From the NCBI RefSeq assembly GCF_002887815.1, contig NZ_PDHO01000015.1:62001-126000 (forward strand): a stretch of 64,000 nt of DNA. Direction: 5' to 3'. The first letter of the stretch is position 1, and each line of letters opens with the position of its first letter. Position numbers and translations under genes: made by a program. Below the pieces are notes generated by a model. The model made no database searches. It was not told where the DNA came from and saw only the letters and a list, made by a program, of their open reading frames with translations. Below, in pieces: positions 35,810 through 43,783 of this stretch. The DNA is from Mycobacterium sp. ENV421 (GTDB taxonomy: Bacteria > Actinomycetota > Actinomycetes > Mycobacteriales > Mycobacteriaceae).

Positions 35810-36976
35810 TCAGCCCCGACCCGATCGGCCGGTCTTGGCACCCTGCTTGGTGCCGGCCTTGGGGCTCTTGGTCGACGCGGTTCCCTTGCCGGTCGAAGAC
35901 TTTCGTGACGTCGCGTTCGACGAGGCAGCCACCGACTTCACCTTGTCCTGCGCGGCGGCAGTCTGGGACTTGGGCACGGTGCTGGTTGCACTGGCTGCGG
36001 CTGCCGGCGGGACCTTGATGTTGATCGGGATGACGCCGCCCAGCTTCGTCGTTCCGATCGTGACGGTGCCGCCGATATTGCCGGTCACCGCAAGAGAGCC
36101 GGCTTTCAGTTCGACCGTCAGCGAGTCGGGGAAGTCAAAGCTGAGAACGTCTTTGCTGTTGATCGCCAGAAGAGCCCCGCCCAGCATGGCTGAGATCGAC
36201 ACCCCGGCAATCACACCGCCGCACGACGCGCCGGCCGAACCCAGGCACAGTTTGGTCTCGGCCTTGAACTGCCCGCTGGGCAGTGTCGTGCCAATCTTGG
36301 TCGTCCCCAACTGAATCGACCCACCGCCGCCGCCGAAATAGGGCGCGAAGCTCAGAGCTGCTTTCAGGCCGCCGGTGGGCAGCACCGACAGTTGGGCCTT
36401 GTATTCGCCGAGGGTGACGCTGCCCCCGAGCATCGTCACCGGTGACGTGGCGCCGCCCTGTAACCCGGCCTGGAGAAGCGTGCCGCTGACGCCGAAGCCG
36501 TATCCCTCGACTCCGCCTCGATATTCGATGAGGTGAATCTTCGAGGCGAGGTCGGGAGCAAAGTCGATCGTGGGACCGGCCGCGCCGAGCGGCGAGAACA
36601 CGACCGAACTCTTCCACTCCGGTTCGAATCCGAGATCCACGAGCGGAGCGGTCTGGGCCACGGTGACAGGGAGAGTGAAGCTGCTCTTGACCTCGCCGGT
36701 TGGGCCGACGGCGGCATCCCACCACGTGTCGGCGGCACCGTCGAGGCTCACCAGCCCGGTCGGCGAAACACCGGAACCGATGGTGAGCTTGCGGGCGACC
36801 CGCAGCGGACCGAGTATCCAGTTGAAATCGATGATCGGGATCGTGGTCGCGGCCAACTCGACACCAGGCTGTGCCGAAGCGCTCTGCTCTCCTGCCGCAT
36901 CAGAATCTGCGGTGATCAATCCTGCCGCCAGCACGCTCGTGGCCATCCCCGCCAGGAAGGTCTGCACTATCGGCAT
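35810..36976 (-). CDS. Secreted protein with basic Ser/Lys/Ala-rich tail
   Basis: A 388-residue exported protein of unknown function. It has a signal sequence (MPIVQTFLAGMATSVLAAGL), a probable cleavage near ASA at about 35, and then a Gly/Ser/Thr-rich domain of mainly short strands, suggesting a beta-rich fold. Two cysteines (LCLGSAGASCGG) may pair. The last 65 residues are low-complexity Ala/Ser/Thr/Lys (KSSTGKGTASTKSPKAG), similar in character to the tail at 60005-61102. ATG 36976 has GAGAGG upstream. In M. tuberculosis, pknH, embR and lprA lie in this interval; they are absent here. Confidence 0.8.
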   Translation of the reverse strand: MPIVQTFLAGMATSVLAAGLITADSDAAGEQSASAQPGVELAATTIPIIDFNWILGPLRVARKLTIGSGVSPTGLVSLDGAADTWWDAAVGPTGEVKSSFTLPVTVAQTAPLVDLGFEPEWKSSVVFSPLGAAGPTIDFAPDLASKIHLIEYRGGVEGYGFGVSGTLLQAGLQGGATSPVTMLGGSVTLGEYKAQLSVLPTGGLKAALSFAPYFGGGGGSIQLGTTKIGTTLPSGQFKAETKLCLGSAGASCGGVIAGVSISAMLGGALLAINSKDVLSFDFPDSLTVELKAGSLAVTGNIGGTVTIGTTKLGGVIPINIKVPPAAAASATSTVPKSQTAAAQDKVKSVAASSNATSRKSSTGKGTASTKSPKAGTKQGAKTGRSGRG

Positions 36977-37092
36977 TTATTGAGTACCTCTCGCGCGATC
37001 AGCGCCGTTCGCGAAGTTGCGACCAGCGAGATCGCAGCGTATAGCAGGTTTGCTGGCATTGCGGGTTGCGGGGAAATTCCGCCGTCGGCTCC

Positions 37093-39000
37093 TTAAGCCT
37101 GCGTCATCGCGTAATAGGCGCCCCGGCGGGCGAGAAGCTCGGCATGGCTGCCGGTTTCGACGATCCGGCCGGCTTCCATGACCAGGATGCTGTCGGCGTC
37201 GCGGATGGTCGACAGCCGATGGGCGATGATGAAACTGGTTCGGTCCTGGCGCAATTTCGTCATCGCATGCTGAATCAGCAGCTCGGTGCGGGTGTCCACC
37301 GAACTGGTCGCCTCGTCGAGGATCAACAGCTGGGGGCGGGCCAGGAACGCCCGCGCGATGGTGATCAATTGCTTTTCGCCGGCACTGATGTTGCCGCCGT
37401 CATCGCTGACCCGGGTCTCGTAACCGTTGGGCAGCGTGTGGACGAACCGGTCGACGTACGCTGCCCGCGCCGCCTCGATGACCTCGTCCTCACCTGCGCC
37501 GGGCTTCCCGTAGGCGATGTTCTCGGCGATCGTGCCGCCGAACAGCCAGGTGTCCTGCAGAACCATCCCGATGCGCGAGCGCAACGACTCTCGGCTGACC
37601 TCTCTGATGTCGGTGCCGTCGAGCAGGATCCTGCCGGCGTCGACGTCGTAGAACCGCATCAGCAGGTTGACCAGAGTGGTCTTGCCGGCCCCGGTCGGAC
37701 CGACGATCGCCACCGTGCTGCCCGGCTCGGCGACCAGCGACAGATCCTCGATCACCGGAGTGTCAGGTCGATAGCTGAACGACACGTTCTGGAATTCGAC
37801 GCGCCCGCCGCCGTTGCCGGCCAACGCGATTAGCACGTCCGGGGCTTCCTCGGGCTCGTCGAGGAAGTCGAAGACCCGTTCGGCGCTGGCCACCCCGGAC
37901 TGCAGTGTGTTGTACATGCCGGCGACCTGGGTCAGTGGCTGGTTGAACTGTCGGACGTACTGGATGAAGGCCTGGATGCTGCCCAACGTGATCTGGCCGG
38001 TGGCGACCTGATAACCGCCCACCACGGCAACCGCGACATAACTGAGGTTCCCGATGAACGTCGTTGCCGGGGACACCAGGCCGGAAAAGAACTGTGCGCC
38101 GAAACTTGCGTGGTAGACGTCCGCGTTGAATTCACGGAACTTCTCCTGCGCGGCGGCCCGGTGCCCGAAGGTCTTCACCACGGTGAAGCCGCTGTAGGTC
38201 TCCTCGATGTGAGCGTTCAGCCTGCCGGTGTTGGTCCACTGGGCGATGAACATCCGCTGCGAGCGTCGCGCGATCACCCGGGTCACCCACAGCGACAACG
38301 GAACCGTCACCACGGTGAGCAATGCCAGCAGCGGGGAGATGCTCAGCATCATCGCCAGCACCGCGAGCACGGTCAGCACCGACGTCAGCAATTGACTGAT
38401 CGTCATCGACACCGAGGTCTGGATGTTGTCCACATCGTTGGTGACCCGGCTCAGCAACTCGCCGCGCTGCCGGGAGTCGAAGTAGGACAACGGTAACCGG
38501 TGGATCTTGTCCTCGACGTCGGCGCGCAGCGCGGTGATGGTGCGCTGCACGATCACGTTGAGCAGTCGGGCCTGCGCCCAGATCAACAGTGCGGCAACCA
38601 CGTACAGCGCCAGCGCCAGTAGCAGGGTGCGGCCCACTGCGGTGAAATCGACTCCGCGGCCGGGCACCACATTGGTTCCGGACAGCAGGTCGGCGAACGT
38701 GGTGTCACCGCGCGCCCGGGCCGCGGCGACGGCCTGGTCCTTGGTGATGCCGGCCGGCAGCTGTCGGCCGATGACTCCGTTGAACAGCAGGTCGGTGGCA
38801 TGCCCGAGGATGCGGGGACCGATCACGCCGAGCGCTATCCCGACGATGGACAACGCGATGACCGCCGCGGTCGGCCACCTATGTGGTGTCAGCCGCCGGA
38901 TCAGCCGCAGCGCGGAACCGGTGAAGTCGCGCGATCGGGCCTGGCGAGGGTCTTGGCTCATCGCGCGCATGCCGCCGCCGCGGAACGCGGGCCCGGTCAT
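37093..39000 (-). CDS. ABC exporter half (membrane plus ATPase), second of a pair
   Basis: A 635-residue fused permease-ATPase with six predicted membrane helices (about 40-370) and a C-terminal nucleotide-binding domain. Walker A is GPTGAGKTT. The signature loop reads ISAGEKQ instead of LSGGQ, and Walker B is LLILDEATSSVD. ATG 39000 overlaps the partner gene by ATGA; the frame is open well beyond it but the upstream part lies inside the partner. Corresponds to Rv1272c and is expected to form a heterodimer with the 38997-40751 product. Lipid or drug export are the usual roles, but the substrate is unknown. Confidence 0.9.
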   Translation of the reverse strand: MTGPAFRGGGMRAMSQDPRQARSRDFTGSALRLIRRLTPHRWPTAAVIALSIVGIALGVIGPRILGHATDLLFNGVIGRQLPAGITKDQAVAAARARGDTTFADLLSGTNVVPGRGVDFTAVGRTLLLALALYVVAALLIWAQARLLNVIVQRTITALRADVEDKIHRLPLSYFDSRQRGELLSRVTNDVDNIQTSVSMTISQLLTSVLTVLAVLAMMLSISPLLALLTVVTVPLSLWVTRVIARRSQRMFIAQWTNTGRLNAHIEETYSGFTVVKTFGHRAAAQEKFREFNADVYHASFGAQFFSGLVSPATTFIGNLSYVAVAVVGGYQVATGQITLGSIQAFIQYVRQFNQPLTQVAGMYNTLQSGVASAERVFDFLDEPEEAPDVLIALAGNGGGRVEFQNVSFSYRPDTPVIEDLSLVAEPGSTVAIVGPTGAGKTTLVNLLMRFYDVDAGRILLDGTDIREVSRESLRSRIGMVLQDTWLFGGTIAENIAYGKPGAGEDEVIEAARAAYVDRFVHTLPNGYETRVSDDGGNISAGEKQLITIARAFLARPQLLILDEATSSVDTRTELLIQHAMTKLRQDRTSFIIAHRLSTIRDADSILVMEAGRIVETGSHAELLARRGAYYAMTQA

Positions 39001-40751
39001 CGGCCGCCCCCGACGCCTACGTCGAGCGACTGGGAGTCGGCGAACTGAGCATAGGTCTCGCAGCCGGCCAGCAGCGTGTCGTGGGTTCCCGTCCCGACCA
39101 CCCGGCCGCCATCCATCACGACGATCGTGTCGGCGTGCATGACGGTCGAAATGCGCTGGGAGACAATGATCACCGTGGCATTGACGGATTCTTCCCGAAG
39201 CGCGGCCCGCACCCGGGCATCGGTGTGGACGTCGAGCGCGGAGAACGCGTCGTCGAACAGGTAGATCGCCGGACGCCGGATCACCGCGCGCGCGATCGCC
39301 AGTCGCTGGCGTTGTCCGCCGGAGAAGTTGATGCCCCCCTGCGCGACCCTCATCTCGAGACCGTCGGGATGGGCACGGACGAAGTCGTCGGCCGCGGCAA
39401 CCCGCAGCGCCCGCCACATCTCCTCCTCGGTGGCTACCTGTCCTGGGGCCGCACCGAGCGCCAAATTGTCGGCGACGGTGCCGGAGAACAGATACCCCCG
39501 CTGCGGAACCAGACCCAGGGTCGCCCACAGGTGCTCGGGGTCGTAGTCGCGTACGTCGACGCCGTCGACCCGGATCGCGCCGTCGGTGACGTCGTAGAGC
39601 CGGCAGATCAGGGAGATCAGCGTCGACTTCCCGGACCCGGTGCTGCCGACGATCGCCGTCGTCGTCCCCGGCCGGGCGGTCAGCGAAACATCCTCGAGCA
39701 CAGGGCGCTCCGCACCCGGGTAGCAGAACGTCGCGTTGTCGAGTGTGACCGCACCGCGGATGCCGCCGTCCGGCAGTTGTGGCGATGCGGGGCTGCTGAT
39801 CGCCGGCTCGGTGTCCAGCACCTCGGTGATCCGTTCCGCGCAGACCGAGGCCCGGGGCAGCATCACCAGAATCAGGGTCGCCATCAGAACGGCCATCAGG
39901 ATCTGCATGAAATACGACAGGAACGCGATCAGCGAGCCCACCTGCATGTGGCCGGAGTCGATGCGCAGGCCGCCGAACCAGATCAAGGCGACGCTGGAGA
40001 TGTTGATGGTCAAGGTGGTCACCGGCAGCATCAGGGCCTGCCACCGCCCGGCGGCCAGCGCCGTGTTGGACACGGCCGCATTGGCGACCGCGAACCGGTC
40101 GCGTTCGAACGGTTCCCGGGCGAACGCGCGGATCACCCGGATGCCCGAGAGTTGTTCGCGCATCACCCGGTTGATGCCGTCGATCAGCCGCTGCATGCTG
40201 CGGAAGATCGGCAGCATCCGCGACACGATCCAGAAGTTGGACAGCGCCAGCACCGGAACGCTGACGAGTAGAAGCCAGGACAGCCCGGCGTCCTGATGGA
40301 TCGCCATGATGATGCCGCCGACACACATGATCGGGGCCGTCACCAGGGTCGTCGTGGTCATCTGGATGAGGACCTGAATCTGCTGGACGTCATTGGTCGT
40401 CCGGGTCAGCAGCGACGGCGCCCCGAACCGCGCGGTCTCCCGTTCGGAGAACGTGGTGACGTGGTGAAACATCGCCGAGCGCAGGTCGCGGCCGAACCCC
40501 ATGCCGGTGCGGGAACCGAAGTAGACCGCGACCACCGCGCACACCACCTGCAGCCCGGTGACGGCCAGCATGACCAGCCCGAGCTCGGTGATCAGTCCGG
40601 TGTCGCCCTTGGCCACGCCGTCGTCGATGATCGCGGCGTTGACGGTCGGCAGATACAAGGAGGCCAGGGTGCTGACGGTCTGCAGCGCCATCACCGCCGC
40701 GACCAGCCACCGGTACGGCCGGACATACTGTCTCAGCAGTTCCAGGAGCAT
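38997..40751 (-). CDS. ABC exporter half (membrane plus ATPase), first of a pair
   Basis: A 584-residue fused permease-ATPase. ATP-binding motifs are Walker A GSTGSGKST and a normal signature NFSGGQRQ. Walker B is IYLFDDAFSALD, with Asp where most ABC proteins have the catalytic Glu. This suggests one ATP site of the heterodimer is degenerate. I start at ATG 40751 because MLLELLRQYVRPYRW matches what I remember of Rv1273c; a GTG six codons earlier (40769) is possible. Divergent from lprB. Confidence 0.9.
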   Translation of the reverse strand: MLLELLRQYVRPYRWLVAAVMALQTVSTLASLYLPTVNAAIIDDGVAKGDTGLITELGLVMLAVTGLQVVCAVVAVYFGSRTGMGFGRDLRSAMFHHVTTFSERETARFGAPSLLTRTTNDVQQIQVLIQMTTTTLVTAPIMCVGGIIMAIHQDAGLSWLLLVSVPVLALSNFWIVSRMLPIFRSMQRLIDGINRVMREQLSGIRVIRAFAREPFERDRFAVANAAVSNTALAAGRWQALMLPVTTLTINISSVALIWFGGLRIDSGHMQVGSLIAFLSYFMQILMAVLMATLILVMLPRASVCAERITEVLDTEPAISSPASPQLPDGGIRGAVTLDNATFCYPGAERPVLEDVSLTARPGTTTAIVGSTGSGKSTLISLICRLYDVTDGAIRVDGVDVRDYDPEHLWATLGLVPQRGYLFSGTVADNLALGAAPGQVATEEEMWRALRVAAADDFVRAHPDGLEMRVAQGGINFSGGQRQRLAIARAVIRRPAIYLFDDAFSALDVHTDARVRAALREESVNATVIIVSQRISTVMHADTIVVMDGGRVVGTGTHDTLLAGCETYAQFADSQSLDVGVGGGR

Positions 40752-40914
40752 TTCGCTACTGTTGCACACCGCTGCCGCAGCTTCGCCGACGTTGTCGGGC
40801 CGCGCCGTTTTTTGACGCCATGAATCGCGACAAAGCGGCAGGTCAAGCCGCCTGTCGGTGGTTGTGCCGAGGGGCTGCCGCTACAGTGCATGCTGTGACT
40901 TGCAGCAGGTGCGC

Positions 40915-41472
40915 ATGACAGCGACGCGCAAACTCGCGTTGGCTGCCGGGGTTCTAGCCGTCGCGGCCTCTATCGCCGCATGCTCGGACTCGGGCAGCGG
41001 CCCCGGTCAGCCGCAGAGTTCGCAGGCGCCCGCGCCGCAGTCGGCCAACGCCAAACACGGTCCGATGTTCCCCGAATGCGGTGGCATCACCGACCAGACG
41101 ATGGCCGAGCAGACGCGGGTGACCGGCTTGGTGAACACGGCGAAGAACTCCGTCGGCTGTCAGTGGCTGGCCGGCGGCGGCATCCTGGGCCCGCACTTCT
41201 CCTTCACCTGGTACCGGGGCAGCCCGATCGGGCGTGAACGCAAGACCGAAGAGCTGTCGCGCACCAGCGTCGAGGACATCAACATCGAGGGCCACAGCGG
41301 TTTCATCGCCGTCGGCACCGATCCGACTCTGGGGGACAACCTGTGCGAGGTCGGCATCCAGTTCAACGACGACTTCATCGAATGGTCGGTCAGCTTCAAC
41401 GAGAAGCCCTTCCCGCCGGCCTGCGATGTGGCCAAGGAATTGACCCGCCAATCGATCGTGAATTCCAAATGA
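40915..41472 (+). CDS. lprB: DUF3558 lipoprotein, LprB-like
   Basis: A 185-residue exported lipoprotein with a signal peptide and lipobox IAAC (Cys near 22), then a Ser/Gln/Pro linker and a DUF3558-type domain. Three further cysteines (PECGG, VGCQW, NLCEV) and a fourth near the end (PPACDV) can form two disulfides. ATG at 40915 follows a possible GTG two codons earlier. Its stop overlaps the start of the lprC-like gene. Equivalent to lprB (Rv1274). Function is unknown; the protein sits on the outside of the cytoplasmic membrane. Confidence 0.88.
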   Translation: MTATRKLALAAGVLAVAASIAACSDSGSGPGQPQSSQAPAPQSANAKHGPMFPECGGITDQTMAEQTRVTGLVNTAKNSVGCQWLAGGGILGPHFSFTWYRGSPIGRERKTEELSRTSVEDINIEGHSGFIAVGTDPTLGDNLCEVGIQFNDDFIEWSVSFNEKPFPPACDVAKELTRQSIVNSK

Positions 41473-42017
41473 GCCCGCGTCGGGTAGCGACCGCTGTGGG
41501 TGCGGCGGCGTGCGCCCTGGTGATGGTCAGCGGCTGCGCCAAGACCGTGGACGGCACCGCGGCGAAGTCGGGCTCGGGCAGCGTGCCGCGCAACGACAAC
41601 TCTGCCCAGCAGTACCCGAACCTGCTCAAGGAATGTGACGTCCTCACCACCGACATCTTGGCCAAGACCGTCGGCGCGGACCCGCTGGACATCCAGAGCA
41701 CCTTCGTCGGTGCCGTCTGCCGCTGGCAGGCCGCCAACCCGGCAGGCCTGGTCGACATCACCCGCTTCTGGTACGAGCAGGGCAGCCTCGACAACGAGCG
41801 GTCGGTCGGTCAGTTCCTCAAGTACCAGATCGAGAACCGGTCGATCGCCGGTGTGCCGTCAATCGTCATGCGGACCACCGATCCCAATGGTGGCTGTGGC
41901 GTGGCCAGCGACGCCGCCGGTGTCGTCGGGTGGTGGATCAACCCGCAGGCCCCCGGCATCGACGCGTGCGGTCAGGCCATCAAGCTGATGGAACTGACGC
42001 TGGCCACCAACTCCTAG
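41469..42017 (+). CDS. lprC: DUF3558 lipoprotein, LprC-like
   Basis: A 182-residue lipoprotein, a paralogue of its neighbour. Lipobox MVSGC (Cys near 23), then the DUF3558 pattern with KECDVLT, AVCRWQ, GGCGV and DACGQ supplying four cysteines for two disulfides. The ATG overlaps the lprB stop (ATGA). The last four bases overlap the convergent sixA-like gene. Equivalent to lprC (Rv1275). The tandem pair suggests a two-component surface complex; there is no known substrate. Confidence 0.88.
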   Translation: MSPRRVATAVGAAACALVMVSGCAKTVDGTAAKSGSGSVPRNDNSAQQYPNLLKECDVLTTDILAKTVGADPLDIQSTFVGAVCRWQAANPAGLVDITRFWYEQGSLDNERSVGQFLKYQIENRSIAGVPSIVMRTTDPNGGCGVASDAAGVVGWWINPQAPGIDACGQAIKLMELTLATNS

Positions 42018-42520
42018 CGCGGCACGTGGAATGAGGTTAGTTCGGCGCCGTTGAGTTCCAGGGCGGCCCAGCCGACGCGCACCCGCAGCACGGCGATGGC
42101 CGACGTCGGGTACTTCATCGAGATGCCGTCGGCCGCGGCGCGATCCGAGCGGCCGGGATCGGCCAGGCCAAGGGACAGCTGGCTCATCGTCGGTTCGTGG
42201 CCGACCACCATCAAGGTCGCGACATCGTCGGGTACCTGGTTGATCTCGACGAGCATCGTTCCCGGGGTGGCGCCGTACAGACGTTGGGAGTAGGTGACCG
42301 GCGCGGTGATACCGGTGCGCTCGAGGGTCTGGCGGGTGCGGGTCGCCGAGGAGCACAGCACCAGATCGATCGCCGGGATGTTGGCCCGCAGCCAGTCACC
42401 GGCCAGGCCGCCCTCGCGGATACCGCGGGACGCCAGCGGCCGGTCGTGGTCGGGCACCCCGTTCGGATAGTCCGACTTGGCGTGGCGCATCAGGACGAGC
42501 GTGCGGTCTCCAGCAGTCAC
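42014..42520 (-). CDS. SixA-type phosphohistidine phosphatase
   Basis: A 168-residue histidine phosphatase. The catalytic RHxK variant of the RHG motif is LMRHAKSDYP (His13), the acceptor His lies in VVGHEPTMS near 92, and an Arg in SATRTRQT near 57 completes the phosphate pocket. In E. coli, SixA removes phosphate from a phosphohistidine carrier. In mycobacteria (Rv1276c in this position) the target is not known. Convergent with lprC, divergent from the nuclease gene at 42632. Confidence 0.88.
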   Translation of the reverse strand: MTAGDRTLVLMRHAKSDYPNGVPDHDRPLASRGIREGGLAGDWLRANIPAIDLVLCSSATRTRQTLERTGITAPVTYSQRLYGATPGTMLVEINQVPDDVATLMVVGHEPTMSQLSLGLADPGRSDRAAADGISMKYPTSAIAVLRVRVGWAALELNGAELTSFHVPR

Positions 42521-42631
42521 CGGCCCAGGCTAAACCCCGATCGGTACATGCCGGACGAGGTCCACGGACTTGTCGGCGCCGCGCCCTACACTCGCCGCAG
42601 CACCCACCGAGAACAGGAAGGACGCCCGCCA

Positions 42632-43783
42632 ATGCGATTTCTGCACACCGCCGACTGGCAACTCGGCATGACGCGGCACTTCCTGGAAGGTGAAGCCCAG
42701 CCGCGGTACTCGGCGGCCCGGCGTGATGCGGTCGCCGGCCTCGGTGCGCTGGCGCGGCGGACCTCCGCGGAGTTCGTCGTCGTGGCCGGTGACGTGTTCG
42801 AGCACAACCAGCTTGCACCCAAGGTGGTCAGCCAGTCCCTGGAAGCGATGCGCGCCATCGGCGTTCCGGTGTACCTGCTGCCGGGTAACCACGATCCACT
42901 CGACGCGTCGTCGGTGTACACCAGTGCTCTCTTCCGGGCCGAATGCCCGGACAACGTCACCGTGCTGGACCGCGACGGGGTGTGGGAGGTGCGTCCCGGG
43001 GTTCAGCTGGTCGCGGCGCCGTGGCGCACCAAGGCACCGACCGCCGACCTGGCCGCCGCGGTGCTGGGGCACCTGCCGGCCGACGGCATCGCGCGCGTTC
43101 TGGTCGCCCACGGCGGGGTCGACGTGCTCGACCCCGATCCCGGCAAACCGTCGTTGATCCGGATGGCCGCCATAACCGATGCTGTCGAGCGTGGCGCGGT
43201 CCACTATGTCGCGTTGGGGGACAAGCACTCCCGCACCAGCGTCGGTGAGAGTCGCAGGGTGTGGTACTCCGGCTCGCCGGAAGTGACGAACTTCGATGAC
43301 GTCGAGGCCGATCCGGGTCATGTCCTGCTGGTCGACATCGACGAGTCGGACCCCGCGCATCCGGTCACCGTCGAATCCCACCAGGTCGGACGGTGGCGGT
43401 TCGTCACGCTGCACCGCCAGGTCGACGACACCCGCGACATCGCCGATCTCGACCTCAACCTGGATCTGCTGGCAGATAAGGACCGCACGGTGGTGCGGTT
43501 GGGGTTGACCGGCTCGCTGACCGTCACCGACCGTGCGGCGCTGGATGCCTGCCTGGACAAGTACGCCCGGCTGTTCGCCTGGCTGGGCACCTGGGAACGA
43601 CACACCACCATCGCGGTGATGCCTGCTGACGGCGAGTTCGATGACCTCGGCATCGGTGGGTTCGCCGCCGCCGCCGTCGACGAGCTGGTGACCACCGCCC
43701 GCTCGGGCGACGACGAAGCCGCCCAGGACGCCCAGAGCGCACTGGGGCTGCTGCTGCGGCTGGCCGGGGGGAGTGCGGCGTGA
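42632..43783 (+). CDS. SbcD/Mre11-like DNA exonuclease
   Basis: A 383-residue metallophosphoesterase. Metal-binding motifs in order: HTADWQLG (Asp8, His5), AGDVFEHN (near 58), GNHDPLD (near 90), VAHGG (near 158) and ALGDKHS (near 193). ATG at 42632 has a ribosome site AGGAAGGA about a dozen bases upstream. Its end overlaps the ATPase gene (GTGA), as for all sbcD-sbcC pairs. Equivalent to Rv1277. The pair should process DNA ends, like SbcCD or the YhaO/YhaN pair of Firmicutes. Confidence 0.9.
   Translation: MRFLHTADWQLGMTRHFLEGEAQPRYSAARRDAVAGLGALARRTSAEFVVVAGDVFEHNQLAPKVVSQSLEAMRAIGVPVYLLPGNHDPLDASSVYTSALFRAECPDNVTVLDRDGVWEVRPGVQLVAAPWRTKAPTADLAAAVLGHLPADGIARVLVAHGGVDVLDPDPGKPSLIRMAAITDAVERGAVHYVALGDKHSRTSVGESRRVWYSGSPEVTNFDDVEADPGHVLLVDIDESDPAHPVTVESHQVGRWRFVTLHRQVDDTRDIADLDLNLDLLADKDRTVVRLGLTGSLTVTDRAALDACLDKYARLFAWLGTWERHTTIAVMPADGEFDDLGIGGFAAAAVDELVTTARSGDDEAAQDAQSALGLLLRLAGGSAA

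Noticed and set aside
37093..40326. Single 1077-codon ABC protein
   Set aside because: The apparent N-terminal extension is an out-of-frame reading of the partner gene. The ATG at 39000 with an ATGA overlap gives a normal 635-residue half-transporter.
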